Below are positions 53,312 to 62,520 of a stretch of 64,000 nt of DNA, piece by piece. The notes below the pieces were generated by a model. The model had not been told where the DNA came from. It saw only the letters and a list, made by a program, of their open reading frames with translations, and ran no database searches. The stretch's first letter is position 1; each line of letters opens with the position of its first letter. The DNA comes from Halomonas sp. Y3. Lineage in GTDB: Bacteria > Pseudomonadota > Gammaproteobacteria > Pseudomonadales > Halomonadaceae. Location: positions 2,418,001 through 2,482,000 of the forward strand of contig NZ_CP099975.1 in assembly GCF_024137965.1 (NCBI RefSeq), in the 5' to 3' direction. Made by a program: the position numbers and the translations under genes.

Positions 53312-55999
53312 ATGTCACTGAAGTTGCGCCTGCTGCTGACGACCCTGGTCGTTCCCTGGCTGCTGATGGCGCTGTTTGCCGCCGTCACCCTGAGCCTGCA
53401 CCGCGCCGAGCACGTCACCCGGCTCGAGGAGCGGCTGACCCGCGCCGTCGAACTACTGCTGCCGAGCCTGGGGGAGGCGGTCGCCTTCGACGACCCCCAG
53501 CGCCTCGAGGCCGCCGCGGCTCCGCTGCTCAGCCTCGAGGTGGTGCGCGCCCTGGGGGTGGCGGGGCCGGACGGGGCGCTGGAGGTGGAGCTGGGCAGGC
53601 TCAGGCCCCTTCCCGAGGCCCAGGGCGCGGGCCCGCTCTGGATCGAGAAGCGCGACACCCGCTGGCAGCTGTCGGCGGCGCTTCCCGGCGCCGAAGGCGA
53701 TCGGCTGATACTGGATATCGACGCCAGTCCCGTGATACTGGGCCACTACCGCCAGGTGGGGATCACCGGCCTGCTGCTGGGCGCGGCGCTGCTGCTGCTG
53801 GGAGGGCTCTTCTCGGTCACCTATCGGCGCCTGCAGCGCCCCCTCGCTAGCGCCGACGAGGCCCTGGCTCGGCTGGCCCTGGGCGAGAGCATTCCCCAGC
53901 AGCCCCTCCGCCCCGGCGAGCTCGCCGGCCTGACCGGGCGCATCAACGCCCTGGCCGACTTCCTGGACCAGGCTCGGCTGGAGACCCAGCGCCAGATCGA
54001 GCAGGCCACCGCGGAGCTCGAGGAGTCCATGGAAACCATCGAGGTGCAGAATATCGAGCTCGACATCGCCCATCGACGGGCCGTGGAGGCCAACCGGATC
54101 AAGTCGGAGTTCCTGGCCAACATCAGCCATGAAATCCGCACCCCGCTCAACGGTATCATCGGCTTCTGTCACCTGCTCGAGCGCTCCCCCCTCGAGCCAC
54201 GCCAGCGAGAGTGGCTCGACCACGTGCAGCGCGCCTCGGGCAACCTGATGCTGCTGGTCAACGATGTCCTCGACTTCTCGCGGCTGGAGGCCGGCCGCCT
54301 GGAGCTCGAACGGCTGCCCGTCGACATGGTGGCGCTGGTGGACGAAGTGCTGGCCCTGCAGGCGCCGCTGGCCCATCAGAAGGGACTCGACCTGGTGGGC
54401 CTGGTCTATGACGACGTGCCCGCCTCCCTGACCGGCGATCCGATGCGCATCCAGCAGGTGCTCACCAACCTGGTCCATAACGCCGTCAAGTTTACCGAGC
54501 AGGGTGAGGTGGTGGTGCGGGTCATGGTGGAGCAGTCCGACCCCGGCCGGGTGACCCTGCGCATTACCGTGGTCGACACCGGCATCGGCCTCTCCATGGA
54601 GCAACAGCGGCGACTCTTCCAGGCCTTCCGGCAGGCGGAACCCAGCCACTCCCGGGAGTTCGGCGGCAGCGGCCTGGGACTGACCATCTGTCGCCAGCTG
54701 GTGGAGCAGATGGGCGGTGAGATCGGGACTCAGAGCAAGCCGGGTCAGGGGGCCACCTTCTTCTTCACCCTGGTCCTGGAGGGCAGCGAGACCCTGCTGC
54801 GCGAGCCGGAGCTGCAGCTCGATGGCCAGCGGGTACTGATCGAGGAGCCCCATGCCGCCACCCGACGCGCCCTGCACCACCTGTTCACTCGCTGGGGGGC
54901 CCAGCCCATGGACGCCCTCCCGCCAGGAGAGTCCCCTGCCCTGCTGGTCGCCAGCCTGCCCAGCCCCTCGATGACCTCCACCGACGCTGCCGCCTGGCAC
55001 CATAGGCTCGTCGAGCTAGAGTGCCCGGCCCTGCTGCTGGCCAGCGCCAGTCCCATGGACCTGCCCGATCTGGTGCTGCCCCATGGTGGCGAGGTCCTGG
55101 CCAAGCCCGTCTCCCGAGCCACCCTGGCCAGTGTCACTGGTGCACTGATGGGCGGACCGTCGGCCAGCAGCGGCGAGCCGGACGGCGCCACCCCGGAGTC
55201 GTCCCCCCTGCGCCTGCTGGCTGTGGACGACAGCGACTCGAACCGCCTGCTGCTGCGTGAGCTGCTGGCGGGACCGGACCTCGAGATGACCCTGGCCGCC
55301 AGCGGCGAGGAAGCGCTGACGCTGGCGCGGCAGCAGACCTTCGACCTGGTGCTGATGGATATCCGCATGCCCGGAATGGACGGGGTCGAGACCACCCGAG
55401 CCCTGCGCCGCCTGGGGCCGACCTGGCGGCGCACCCCGGTGGTGGCGGTGACGGCCCATGTGCTGGAGAAGGAGCGGCAGCGCCTGCTGGCCAGCGGCCT
55501 TGACGACGTCCTGGTCAAGCCGGTGGACACCGCCCAGCTGGGCGAAGTGCTCTATCGCCACCTCGGCATCCACTCCTCGGACAACCGCAAACCGGCCCTG
55601 CCGGTCCTCGCCGAGGAGCCCAGCGAGCCGGCACGCCGTGATGATGGCGAGCTGCCCACCGTGGACCTGGAGCTGGGTACCCGCCTGGCGGCGGGGCGAG
55701 GGGACCTGGCGCGCCAGCTGCTGGTGCAGCTGGCGGAGAACCTGCCGGAGAGCGAAGCGGCCATCGAGCGGGCCCTGAACAACGGCGACAATGAGGCGCT
55801 GCTGGACGCCATCCATGGCCTGAACGGCGCCTGCCGCTACTGCGGGGCCCCGCGACTGGGGCTGATCGCCGAATCCCTGGAGACCCGGCTGCGCACGGGG
55901 GGCCGTGAGGGGCTGGAGCCGCTGCTGCAGGACCTGTTCTGCGCCATGTCCGACCTGCGCGAGTGGGCTCGCCGCGAGGCCCCCGCCTCCCGGGCCTGA
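53312..55999 (+). CDS. barA: BarA/GacS-type hybrid sensor histidine kinase
   Basis: The 895-residue three-step kinase has two membrane helices (residues about 8-28 and 148-170) around a periplasmic domain, a HAMP-like linker, a HisKA domain with His273 in ANISHEIRTPLNG, an HATPase domain (NLVHNAVKFT, DTGIGLS, GGSGLGLTICRQLV), a receiver with Asp683 in LVLMDIRMPG, and a C-terminal HPt with His835 in AIHGLNGACRYCG. This is the BarA/GacS layout that signals to UvrY/GacA and controls CsrA-binding sRNAs. It is divergent from cysM and converges on acpS with a 3-bp gap. Confidence 0.92.
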   Translation: MSLKLRLLLTTLVVPWLLMALFAAVTLSLHRAEHVTRLEERLTRAVELLLPSLGEAVAFDDPQRLEAAAAPLLSLEVVRALGVAGPDGALEVELGRLRPLPEAQGAGPLWIEKRDTRWQLSAALPGAEGDRLILDIDASPVILGHYRQVGITGLLLGAALLLLGGLFSVTYRRLQRPLASADEALARLALGESIPQQPLRPGELAGLTGRINALADFLDQARLETQRQIEQATAELEESMETIEVQNIELDIAHRRAVEANRIKSEFLANISHEIRTPLNGIIGFCHLLERSPLEPRQREWLDHVQRASGNLMLLVNDVLDFSRLEAGRLELERLPVDMVALVDEVLALQAPLAHQKGLDLVGLVYDDVPASLTGDPMRIQQVLTNLVHNAVKFTEQGEVVVRVMVEQSDPGRVTLRITVVDTGIGLSMEQQRRLFQAFRQAEPSHSREFGGSGLGLTICRQLVEQMGGEIGTQSKPGQGATFFFTLVLEGSETLLREPELQLDGQRVLIEEPHAATRRALHHLFTRWGAQPMDALPPGESPALLVASLPSPSMTSTDAAAWHHRLVELECPALLLASASPMDLPDLVLPHGGEVLAKPVSRATLASVTGALMGGPSASSGEPDGATPESSPLRLLAVDDSDSNRLLLRELLAGPDLEMTLAASGEEALTLARQQTFDLVLMDIRMPGMDGVETTRALRRLGPTWRRTPVVAVTAHVLEKERQRLLASGLDDVLVKPVDTAQLGEVLYRHLGIHSSDNRKPALPVLAEEPSEPARRDDGELPTVDLELGTRLAAGRGDLARQLLVQLAENLPESEAAIERALNNGDNEALLDAIHGLNGACRYCGAPRLGLIAESLETRLRTGGREGLEPLLQDLFCAMSDLREWARREAPASRA

Positions 56000-56002
56000 G
56001 CC

Positions 56003-56380
56003 CTAGCCTTCGAGAATCACGAAGGCGACCGCCAGAAGGTCCTCGTCGCTGATCGAGAGGTGGGTGGCCCGCACGCCGGCCGCCTCGGCCAGGTCCTGGG
56101 CCTTGCCCGAGAGGCGCAACGCCGGGCGCCCCAGGGCATCGTTGGTGACCTGGATCTCCGTCCAGCGCATGCCCAGCCTCAGGCCGGTACCCAGCGCCTT
56201 GACGAAGGCCTCCTTGGCGGCGAAGCGCTTGGCCAGGTAGGCCGCCGGCGCGGGATGGCCAGCCAGCCGCTCCCGCTCCAGCTCGCCCAGCAGGCGCAGC
56301 GCCAGGCGCTCGCCGTGGCGCTCCAGGGCCTGCTCGAAGCGCGCGACGCGGGCGATATCGGTACCGATGCCGAGGATCAT
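56003..56380 (-). CDS. acpS: Holo-[acyl-carrier-protein] synthase
   Basis: The 125-residue protein transfers 4'-phosphopantetheine to ACP. It has the N-terminal ILGIGTDIARVARFEQAL and the magnesium-binding AKRFAAKEAFVKALGTGL, with WTEIQVTNDALGRPALRL and THLSISDEDLLAVAFVILE closing. The length is typical. pdxJ lies 17 bp upstream on the same strand, the usual order pdxJ-acpS. Confidence 0.95.
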   Translation of the reverse strand: MILGIGTDIARVARFEQALERHGERLALRLLGELERERLAGHPAPAAYLAKRFAAKEAFVKALGTGLRLGMRWTEIQVTNDALGRPALRLSGKAQDLAEAAGVRATHLSISDEDLLAVAFVILEG

Positions 56381-56397
56381 GGCGCCGATCTCAGCCG

Positions 56398-57183
56398 TCA
56401 GTGGTGGTGATCATCATGGTCATGCTCCTCCAGCGAGGCCAGGAAGCCCGCCTCCTGGCCGGCAATGGCCAGCCGCTTCATCTCGGCCACCGCCTCCTTG
56501 AGGCCGACGAAGAGCGAGCGTGCGATGATCGCGTGGCCGATATTGAGCTCGTGAATGCCCGGAATCGCGGCGATGGCCTCCACGTTATGATAGTTCAGCC
56601 CGTGGCCGGCATTGACGGTCAGGCCGAGCTCCAGGGCCATCTCCGTCGCCGCGGCCAGCCGCGCATGCTCCCTGGCCGCCGCCTCGCCGGTCACCTCGGC
56701 ATAGGCGCCGGTATGCAGCTCGATCACCGGCGCGCCGGCGCGGAGTGCCGCCTCGATCTGGGCGGGGTCGGGGTCGACAAACAGCGATACCTCGCAGCCC
56801 ACCGCTGCCAGGCGCGCGCAGGCCGCGGCGATGGCCTCGAAGCCGCCGACCACGTCCAGTCCACCCTCGGTGGTCAGCTCCTCGCGCTTCTCGGGCACCA
56901 GGCAGACATGGGCCGGACGCACCTCCTCGGCCAGGCGGATCATCTCCTCGGTGACCGCCATCTCGAGGTTCATGCGGGTGTTGAGCACCTCGGCCAGCAG
57001 GCGTACATCGCGCTCCTGGATATGGCGACGATCCTCGCGCAGGTGCACGGTGATGCCGTCGGCGCCGGCCTCCTCGGCTAGCAGCGCTGCCTGGACCGGG
57101 TCCGGATAGCGGGTACCGCGGGCCTGGCGCAGGGTGGCGATATGGTCAATATTGACGCCGAGCAGGATGCGCGGAGGATGCAT
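56398..57183 (-). CDS. pdxJ: Pyridoxine 5'-phosphate synthase
   Basis: The 261-residue TIM-barrel enzyme condenses 1-deoxyxylulose-5-phosphate with 3-amino-2-oxopropyl phosphate to form pyridoxine phosphate. Motifs [39 protein letters not shown] and [10 protein letters not shown] are intact. An unusual tail [10 protein letters not shown] ends the protein; the rest of the family ends near the FLASLEE region. AGGAG precedes the ATG. A repeat element separates it from recO. Confidence 0.95.
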   Translation of the reverse strand: MHPPRILLGVNIDHIATLRQARGTRYPDPVQAALLAEEAGADGITVHLREDRRHIQERDVRLLAEVLNTRMNLEMAVTEEMIRLAEEVRPAHVCLVPEKREELTTEGGLDVVGGFEAIAAACARLAAVGCEVSLFVDPDPAQIEAALRAGAPVIELHTGAYAEVTGEAAAREHARLAAATEMALELGLTVNAGHGLNYHNVEAIAAIPGIHELNIGHAIIARSLFVGLKEAVAEMKRLAIAGQEAGFLASLEEHDHDDHHH

Positions 57184-57221
57184 GATGTTCTCCTAAAGGC
57201 GGGAAGGTATGCTGCAAGGGT

Positions 57222-57320
57222 AAAGCGAGAAGCTGGAAGCTGGAAGCTTGTGATGTCCGGAACCCACATCAAGAGTTTTCTTCTAGCTTCCAGCCGCGAA
57301 GCGGCGCTCTTCAAGCTTAC
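57222..57320 (+). repeat. Second copy of the AGCTGGA/AGCTTC intergenic element
   Basis: Two AGCTGGA copies (57231-57244) are followed by TTTTCTTCTAGCTTCCAG and TTCAAGCTTACAGCT, the same building blocks as at 44877-45009 but with only two tandem units. It fills the recO-pdxJ gap, so it is an interspersed element and not a one-off repeat. A GC hairpin (CCGCGAAGCGG) lies inside. Confidence 0.75.
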
Positions 57321-58027
57321 AGCTCCGGGCGCAGCCCGGTCCGGCGGCGCTCGGCAAGCTGGCGCATCAGCTCCCGAGAGCGCAGGGGGCGTGCGCCCAA
57401 AAGCGGCGCCAGGGCCGCCCGGGCCACCGCCTTGGCGGGGCCGGCAAGGCCCGGGGCATCCCAGTCACCGGCCGCCAGCAGGCGCAGGGTGCGGCCGTCC
57501 AGCCCCGGCTGCCCGGGACGGAAGGCGCGGCTGGCAGCGTCGAAGACATAGCGCGCCTGGGGATCCAGCTCGCCGCCCTCCGCCGTGGCGAAGCGCGGCA
57601 TGGCGTCCAGCGACTCCAGCAGCGCCGCCTCCAGGCGGCGCAGCCCGCCGGCCCGGGCGTCGGGACGCGGCAGCGCCTCGAGCAGCGCCGTGTAGAAGGC
57701 GAAGACCTCGGCCACCGGCAGCTCCACCGGCAGGGTGCGGGTCAGGAGCTCATTGGCATAGAGGCCGCACAGCAGCCCCTCTCCGGCCAGCAGCGCCACC
57801 GACCCGCGACTCTCCATCAGCCGCAGGCGCTTGAGCTCCCCCTCCCCCGACCAGGTCACATGCAGCGGTGCGAAGGGCTGCAGGCGGCCCCGGGAGCGCG
57901 AGCCGGGGCGCTGCACCCCCTGGGCCACCGCCCGCACTCGCCCGTGGTGCAGCGTCAGCAGCTCCACCAGGGCGCTGGTCTCGCGATAGGGGCGCTTGTG
58001 CAGCAGGAAGGCGGGTTCGGGGGTCAT
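57317..58027 (-). CDS. recO: DNA repair protein RecO
   Basis: The 236-residue protein has an N-terminal OB fold (AFLLHKRPYRETSALVELLTLHHGRV) and a helical C-terminal domain. RecO anneals single strands and helps load RecA with RecR. The zinc-finger Cys residues of some RecO proteins are absent, as in E. coli. The start directly abuts the era stop with no gap, so expression is coupled. The gene order era-recO-pdxJ is conserved across gammaproteobacteria. Confidence 0.93.
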   Translation of the reverse strand: MTPEPAFLLHKRPYRETSALVELLTLHHGRVRAVAQGVQRPGSRSRGRLQPFAPLHVTWSGEGELKRLRLMESRGSVALLAGEGLLCGLYANELLTRTLPVELPVAEVFAFYTALLEALPRPDARAGGLRRLEAALLESLDAMPRFATAEGGELDPQARYVFDAASRAFRPGQPGLDGRTLRLLAAGDWDAPGLAGPAKAVARAALAPLLGARPLRSRELMRQLAERRRTGLRPEL

Positions 58028-58927
58028 TCAGTCGAGGTTGTAACCCAGGCTCTTCAGCGCCCGCTCGTCATCGGACCAGCCGCGCTTCACCTTGACCCAG
58101 AGGTTGAGCATCACCTTGGCGCCCAGGGCGCGCTCCATGTCCAGGCGCGCCTCGCGACCGATGCTCTTGATGCGCTCGCCGTTCTCGCCGATCAGGATCT
58201 TCTTCTGCCCCTGGCGCTCCACCAGGATCAGGGCGCTGATATGCACCACCCGCCCCTCGTCGCGGAACTCCTCGATCTCCACGGTCATCTGGTAGGGCAG
58301 CTCGTCGCCGAGCTGGCGCATCACCTTCTCGCGCACCAGCTCCGCGGCCAGGAAGCGCTGGCTCTTGTCGGTGACCTGATCCTCGGGGAAGAAGTGCACG
58401 CTCTCGGGCAGGTGCTTGGCCACCTCGGCCTCAAGCTCCGGCACGTTGGTGCCGTGCTTGGCGGAGATCGGTACGACCGCCGCGAAGTCGCGCTTGGCGC
58501 CGATCTCTTCGAGCCAGGGCAGCAGGCTCGTCTTGTCCTGGAGACGGTCCACCTTGTTGACGGCGAGGATCACCGGCGCCTTCACGTGCTCCAGGCGCTT
58601 GAGGACGATCTGGTCCTCCTCGCTCCAGCGGGTGCGGTCGATGATGAAGACCACGCAGTCCACGTCGCGCAGGGCCTGGGTGGCGGCCTGGTTCATGAAG
58701 CGGTTGATCGCCTTGTTGCGATCCTTAGCCATGATATGGATGCCGGGGGTGTCCACATAGATGAACTGCGCCTCCCCCTCGGTCTTGATGCCCATCACCT
58801 GGTGGCGGGTGGTCTGGGGCCGCCTCGAGGTGATGGAGATCTTCTGGCCTAGGATGCGATTCATCAGCGTGGACTTGCCAACGTTGGGGCGACCGACGAT
58901 GGCCACGAAACCACAGGTCTGGGTCAT
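58028..58927 (-). CDS. era: GTPase Era
   Basis: The 299-residue GTPase checks 16S rRNA 3'-end maturation and 30S assembly. G1 [10 protein letters not shown]3 DTPG and G4 NKVD are present, and the C-terminal KH domain contains [18 protein letters not shown]. The ATG at 58927 overlaps the rnc stop by 4 bp. Era and RNase III act on the same rRNA processing path, which fits coupled translation. Confidence 0.97.
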   Translation of the reverse strand: MTQTCGFVAIVGRPNVGKSTLMNRILGQKISITSRRPQTTRHQVMGIKTEGEAQFIYVDTPGIHIMAKDRNKAINRFMNQAATQALRDVDCVVFIIDRTRWSEEDQIVLKRLEHVKAPVILAVNKVDRLQDKTSLLPWLEEIGAKRDFAAVVPISAKHGTNVPELEAEVAKHLPESVHFFPEDQVTDKSQRFLAAELVREKVMRQLGDELPYQMTVEIEEFRDEGRVVHISALILVERQGQKKILIGENGERIKSIGREARLDMERALGAKVMLNLWVKVKRGWSDDERALKSLGYNLD

Positions 58928-59628
58928 GAGCGGACTCCCTGAGCGTTTGTTCTGGCGGGTTCGAGCAGCGCCAGCGCCTTCTCGGCGGCCTGCTGCTCGG
59001 CGTGGCGCCGGCTGGCGCCCACGCCGACGGTGTGCTGGGGCAGCACCTCCACATGGCACTCCACGGTGAAGGTCTGGGCGTGGGCCTCGCCCTCCACGTT
59101 GACCACCTCATAGCGAGGCAGCGGCGACTGGCGCGACTGCAGGAACTCCTGCAGGCGGGTCTTGGGATCCTTCTGGGTGTCCTGCAGGCTGGTGCTCTCG
59201 AGCCGCGCCGCGTACCAGGCCAGCACTCGCACCCGCACCGCCTCCATCCCCGCATCCAGGTAGATGGCGCCAATGACCGCCTCGACGGCGTCGGCGAGGA
59301 TCGACTCGCGGCGGTGGCCGCCGCTCTTCATCTCGCCGGAGCCCAGCCGCAGGTGCTCGCCGAAGCCCATCTCCCGGGCCAGCTCGGCCAGGGTCTGGCC
59401 CTTGACCAGCCGCGCACGCAGCCGGGAAAGCTGCCCTTCCCGGGCATCGGGGAAGCGCCGAAACAGCGCCTCGGCAATCACGAAGTTGACGATGGAGTCG
59501 CCAAGAAACTCGAGGCGTTCATTGTTCTGGCCACCGGCGCTGCGATGGGTCATGGCCAGCTCCAGCAGGGCGGGATCCCTGAAGGTATGGCCGAGGCGCC
59601 GACTGAAGGCGTTGAGGGAGTTGCTCAC
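58924..59628 (-). CDS. rnc: Ribonuclease III
   Basis: The 234-residue enzyme cleaves double-stranded RNA in rRNA and mRNA processing. The catalytic motif [21 protein letters not shown], the second acidic site [13 protein letters not shown] and a C-terminal double-stranded RNA-binding domain ([32 protein letters not shown]) are intact. The start is GTG. A stem-loop lies in the 84-bp gap behind lepB. Confidence 0.97.
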   Translation of the reverse strand: MSNSLNAFSRRLGHTFRDPALLELAMTHRSAGGQNNERLEFLGDSIVNFVIAEALFRRFPDAREGQLSRLRARLVKGQTLAELAREMGFGEHLRLGSGEMKSGGHRRESILADAVEAVIGAIYLDAGMEAVRVRVLAWYAARLESTSLQDTQKDPKTRLQEFLQSRQSPLPRYEVVNVEGEAHAQTFTVECHVEVLPQHTVGVGASRRHAEQQAAEKALALLEPARTNAQGVRS

Positions 59629-59687
59629 GTAGGTCCTGTTGTCTGATGGCTTGTCCGCCCGGCCTAGGTGACCGGCTCGGGCGCAGC

Positions 59688-59709
59688 GGCAGCACCCGAG
59701 GGTGCCGCC
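59688..59709 (-). repeat. Stem-loop between lepB and rnc
   Basis: A nine-base-pair stem with one mismatch (GGCGGCACC / GGTGCTGCC on the minus strand) and a four-base loop stands 3 bp after the lepB stop. It could attenuate or be an RNase III site in the rnc leader; no T-tract follows. Confidence 0.4.
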
Positions 59710-59712
59710 CGC

Positions 59713-60516
59713 TTACTGGATGCGCCGCACGCTGGAGAAGCTGGGCAGCCCGCCGTCCCAGTGCATCCAGACCGCGAAGGCGCGACCGACGATGTTCTCT
59801 TCCGGCACGAAGCCCCAGTAGCGGCTGTCGTTGGAGTGGTCGCGGTTGTCGCCCATGGTGAAGTAGTGCCCGTCCGGCACCACCACCTCACGGACCTGGG
59901 GGCCGGGGTCACGGGGATTATTGTAGATCTTGTACTCGGCGCCGCCCAACCGCTCGGCCAGCAGCAGCTCGCCGGGGGCCCCGGCGGGACTCTCCTCGAG
60001 CAGCGCCTTGGGCACGGCCTCGCCGTTGACGTAGAGCTGCTTGCCCTCGTAGCGCACGGTGTCACCGGGCAGCGCCACCACCCGCTTGATGAAGTTCACC
60101 GCGGGCTCGTTGGGAAAGCGGAACACCATGACATCGCCGCGCTGGGGGTCGTTCATCTCGATGAAGCGGGTGTGCACCACCGGCAGGCGCAGGCCGTAGG
60201 TGAACTTGTTGACGAGGATGAAATCCCCCACCTCGAGCGTCGGGCGCATAGAACCGGAGGGGATCTGGAAGGGCTCCACCACGAAGCTGCGCAGCACCAG
60301 CACCACCAGCAGCACCGGAAAGAAGGAGCGCGAGTAGTCCACCGGCCAGGGCTCCTTGAGCACCTTCTCGCGGGCGGCAGGGTCGAGCCCCTCCGTGGTG
60401 CCGGCCTCGGCGTTGGCCACGGCGCGACGCCGAGCGGGACGCAGCCAGAGAATATCCACCAGCCAGATCAGGCCGGTGAGGGCCACGGCCACCACCAGCA
60501 GGAGAGAGAAGTCCAT
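59713..60516 (-). CDS. lepB: Signal peptidase I
   Basis: The 267-residue membrane protease removes signal peptides. Two N-terminal membrane segments (VVAVALTGLIWLVDILWL and FFPVLLVVLVLRSFVV) precede the catalytic Ser in PSGSMRPTLEVGDF and the catalytic Lys in FIKRVVALPGD; the conserved MGDNRDHSNDSRYWG and GRAFAVW follow. It is 28 bp downstream of lepA in the usual lepA-lepB-rnc-era order. Confidence 0.96.
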   Translation of the reverse strand: MDFSLLLVVAVALTGLIWLVDILWLRPARRRAVANAEAGTTEGLDPAAREKVLKEPWPVDYSRSFFPVLLVVLVLRSFVVEPFQIPSGSMRPTLEVGDFILVNKFTYGLRLPVVHTRFIEMNDPQRGDVMVFRFPNEPAVNFIKRVVALPGDTVRYEGKQLYVNGEAVPKALLEESPAGAPGELLLAERLGGAEYKIYNNPRDPGPQVREVVVPDGHYFTMGDNRDHSNDSRYWGFVPEENIVGRAFAVWMHWDGGLPSFSSVRRIQ

Positions 60517-60544
60517 TGCGGTTATCCGTTCCTAGCGTATCGAA

Positions 60545-62362
60545 TCAGTCATTGACCTTGAGCACGGCCAGGAAGGCGTCCTGGGGAATCTCCACCCGGC
60601 CCACCTGCTTCATGCGCTTCTTGCCCGCCTTCTGCTTCTCGAGCAGCTTCTTCTTGCGGCTGACGTCGCCGCCATAACACTTGGCGGTGACGTTCTTGCG
60701 CAGCGCCTTGACCGTGGAGCGCGCCACCACCTGGCCACCGATGGCCGCCTGGATGGCCACGTCGAACATCTGACGCGGAATCAGCTCCTTCATCTTCTCC
60801 ACCAGCAGACGGCCGCGGCCGTGGGCGTGGTCGCGGTGGATGATCACGGCCAGGGCATCGACCTTGTCGCCGTTGATCAGCACGTCCAGGCGCACCAGCT
60901 TGGCCGTCTGGAAGCGCTCGAAGCCGTAGTCGAGGGAGGCGTAGCCCTTGGAGATCGACTTCAGGCGATCGAAGAAGTCCATCACCACTTCGGCCATGGG
61001 CAGCTCGTAGGCGAGCTGGATCTGGCTGCCGAGGAACTGCATGTCCTTCTGGGTGCCACGGCGGTTCTCGCACTCGGCGATGACGTTGCCGACGAACTCC
61101 TGGGGCACCAGGATGCTGGCGCGCACGATGGGCTCACGCATCTCCTCCACGTCAGCCATGTCGGGCAGCTTGGAGGGGTTGGAGACATAGCGGGTCTCGC
61201 CGTTCTTGAGCGCCAGCTCGTAGACCACCGTCGGCGCCGTGGTCAGCAGGTCCAGGTTGTACTCGCGCTCGAGACGCTCCTGGATGATCTCCATGTGCAG
61301 GGTGCCGAGGAAGCCGACCCGGAAGCCGAAGCCCAGGGCATCGGAGTTCTCGGGCTCGTACTCCAGGGAGGCGTCGTTGAGGGCCAGCTTCTCCAGGGCG
61401 TCGCGGAAGTCCTCGTAGTCGTCGGCGCTGACCGGGAACATGCCGGCGTAGACCTGGGGCTTGACCTTCTGGAAGCCGGGCAGGCGTTCGACGTCGGGGG
61501 TCTTGGCATGGGTGATGGTGTCGCCCACCGGCGCGCCCTGGATCTCCTTGATGCCAGCCACGATGAAGCCCACCTCGCCGGCGCGAAGCACGTCGGTCGA
61601 CTTGCGCAGCGGCGTGAAGATACCCACCTCGTTGGCCTGCCAGTCGCGGCCGGTGGACTTGATGCGGATCTTCTCACCCTTCTTGAGGGTGCCGTCGAAG
61701 ATCCGCACCAGGGAGACCACGCCCAGGTAGTTGTCGAACCAGGAGTCGATGATCAACGCCTGCAGCGGGGCGTCGGGGTCCCCCTTGGGGGGCGGGATGT
61801 CGCGCACCAGGCGCTCCAGCAGCCCATCGATGCCCAGGCCGCTCTTGGCCGAGACCTGGCAGGCGTCGGTGGCGTCCAGCCCGATGATCTCCTCGATCTC
61901 GTGGGCGACCTTGTCCGGGTCGGCCTGGGGCAGGTCCATCTTGTTGAGCACCGGCAGCACCTCGAGACCCTGCTCGATGGCGGTGTAGCAGTTGGCCACC
62001 GACTGAGCCTCGACGCCCTGGGCGGCATCCACCACCAAAAGCGCCCCTTCGCAGGCGTAGAGCGAGCGCGAGACCTCGTAGGAGAAATCCACGTGGCCGG
62101 GGGTATCGATGAAGTTGAGCTGGTAGGTGCTGCCGTCCTGGGCGTGATAGTCCAGGGTCACCGACTGGGCCTTGATGGTGATGCCCCGCTCCCGCTCCAG
62201 GTCCATGGAGTCGAGCACCTGCTCCTTGAGCTCGCGCTCGGTCAGCCCGCCGCAGCTCTGGATCAGGCGGTCGGCCAGGGTCGACTTGCCGTGGTCGATG
62301 TGGGCGATGATCGAGAAATTCCGTATATGCTTGAGCTTGTCGGATGCGGTGTCTTGGGCCAT
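60545..62362 (-). CDS. lepA: Elongation factor 4 (LepA)
   Basis: The 605-residue translational GTPase back-translocates or remodels ribosomes, with a role in initiation complex formation. It has G1 [11 protein letters not shown]3 DTPGHVDF, G4 NKMD, and the LepA-specific C-terminal domain ([22 protein letters not shown]). ATG 62362 lies just upstream of the family start and has no clear Shine-Dalgarno site. A 16-bp perfect GC hairpin separates it from mucD. Confidence 0.97.
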   Translation of the reverse strand: MAQDTASDKLKHIRNFSIIAHIDHGKSTLADRLIQSCGGLTERELKEQVLDSMDLERERGITIKAQSVTLDYHAQDGSTYQLNFIDTPGHVDFSYEVSRSLYACEGALLVVDAAQGVEAQSVANCYTAIEQGLEVLPVLNKMDLPQADPDKVAHEIEEIIGLDATDACQVSAKSGLGIDGLLERLVRDIPPPKGDPDAPLQALIIDSWFDNYLGVVSLVRIFDGTLKKGEKIRIKSTGRDWQANEVGIFTPLRKSTDVLRAGEVGFIVAGIKEIQGAPVGDTITHAKTPDVERLPGFQKVKPQVYAGMFPVSADDYEDFRDALEKLALNDASLEYEPENSDALGFGFRVGFLGTLHMEIIQERLEREYNLDLLTTAPTVVYELALKNGETRYVSNPSKLPDMADVEEMREPIVRASILVPQEFVGNVIAECENRRGTQKDMQFLGSQIQLAYELPMAEVVMDFFDRLKSISKGYASLDYGFERFQTAKLVRLDVLINGDKVDALAVIIHRDHAHGRGRLLVEKMKELIPRQMFDVAIQAAIGGQVVARSTVKALRKNVTAKCYGGDVSRKKKLLEKQKAGKKRMKQVGRVEIPQDAFLAVLKVND

Positions 62363-62470
62363 CGAGAGTGTTCTGCCTGAATAGGGTTCTAGCCGGGCCA
62401 GGCGGCACACAGGCCGCCGGCAAAAGGCCGGGATTGGTCGACATTGTACCGGCATGCGCCGGCCAGATAC

Positions 62471-62504
62471 AGCGAACCCGGAGGCCGAGGCCTCCGGGTT
62501 CGCT
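62471..62504. terminator. Perfect 16-bp hairpin between mucD and lepA
   Basis: AGCGAACCCGGAGGCC and its exact complement flank two bases, 17 bp after the mucD stop. No T-tract follows, so it may be a terminator, an mRNA-stabilising 3' end, or a processing site. Confidence 0.55.
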
Positions 62505-62520
62505 CGTGACGGGCTGGAGG

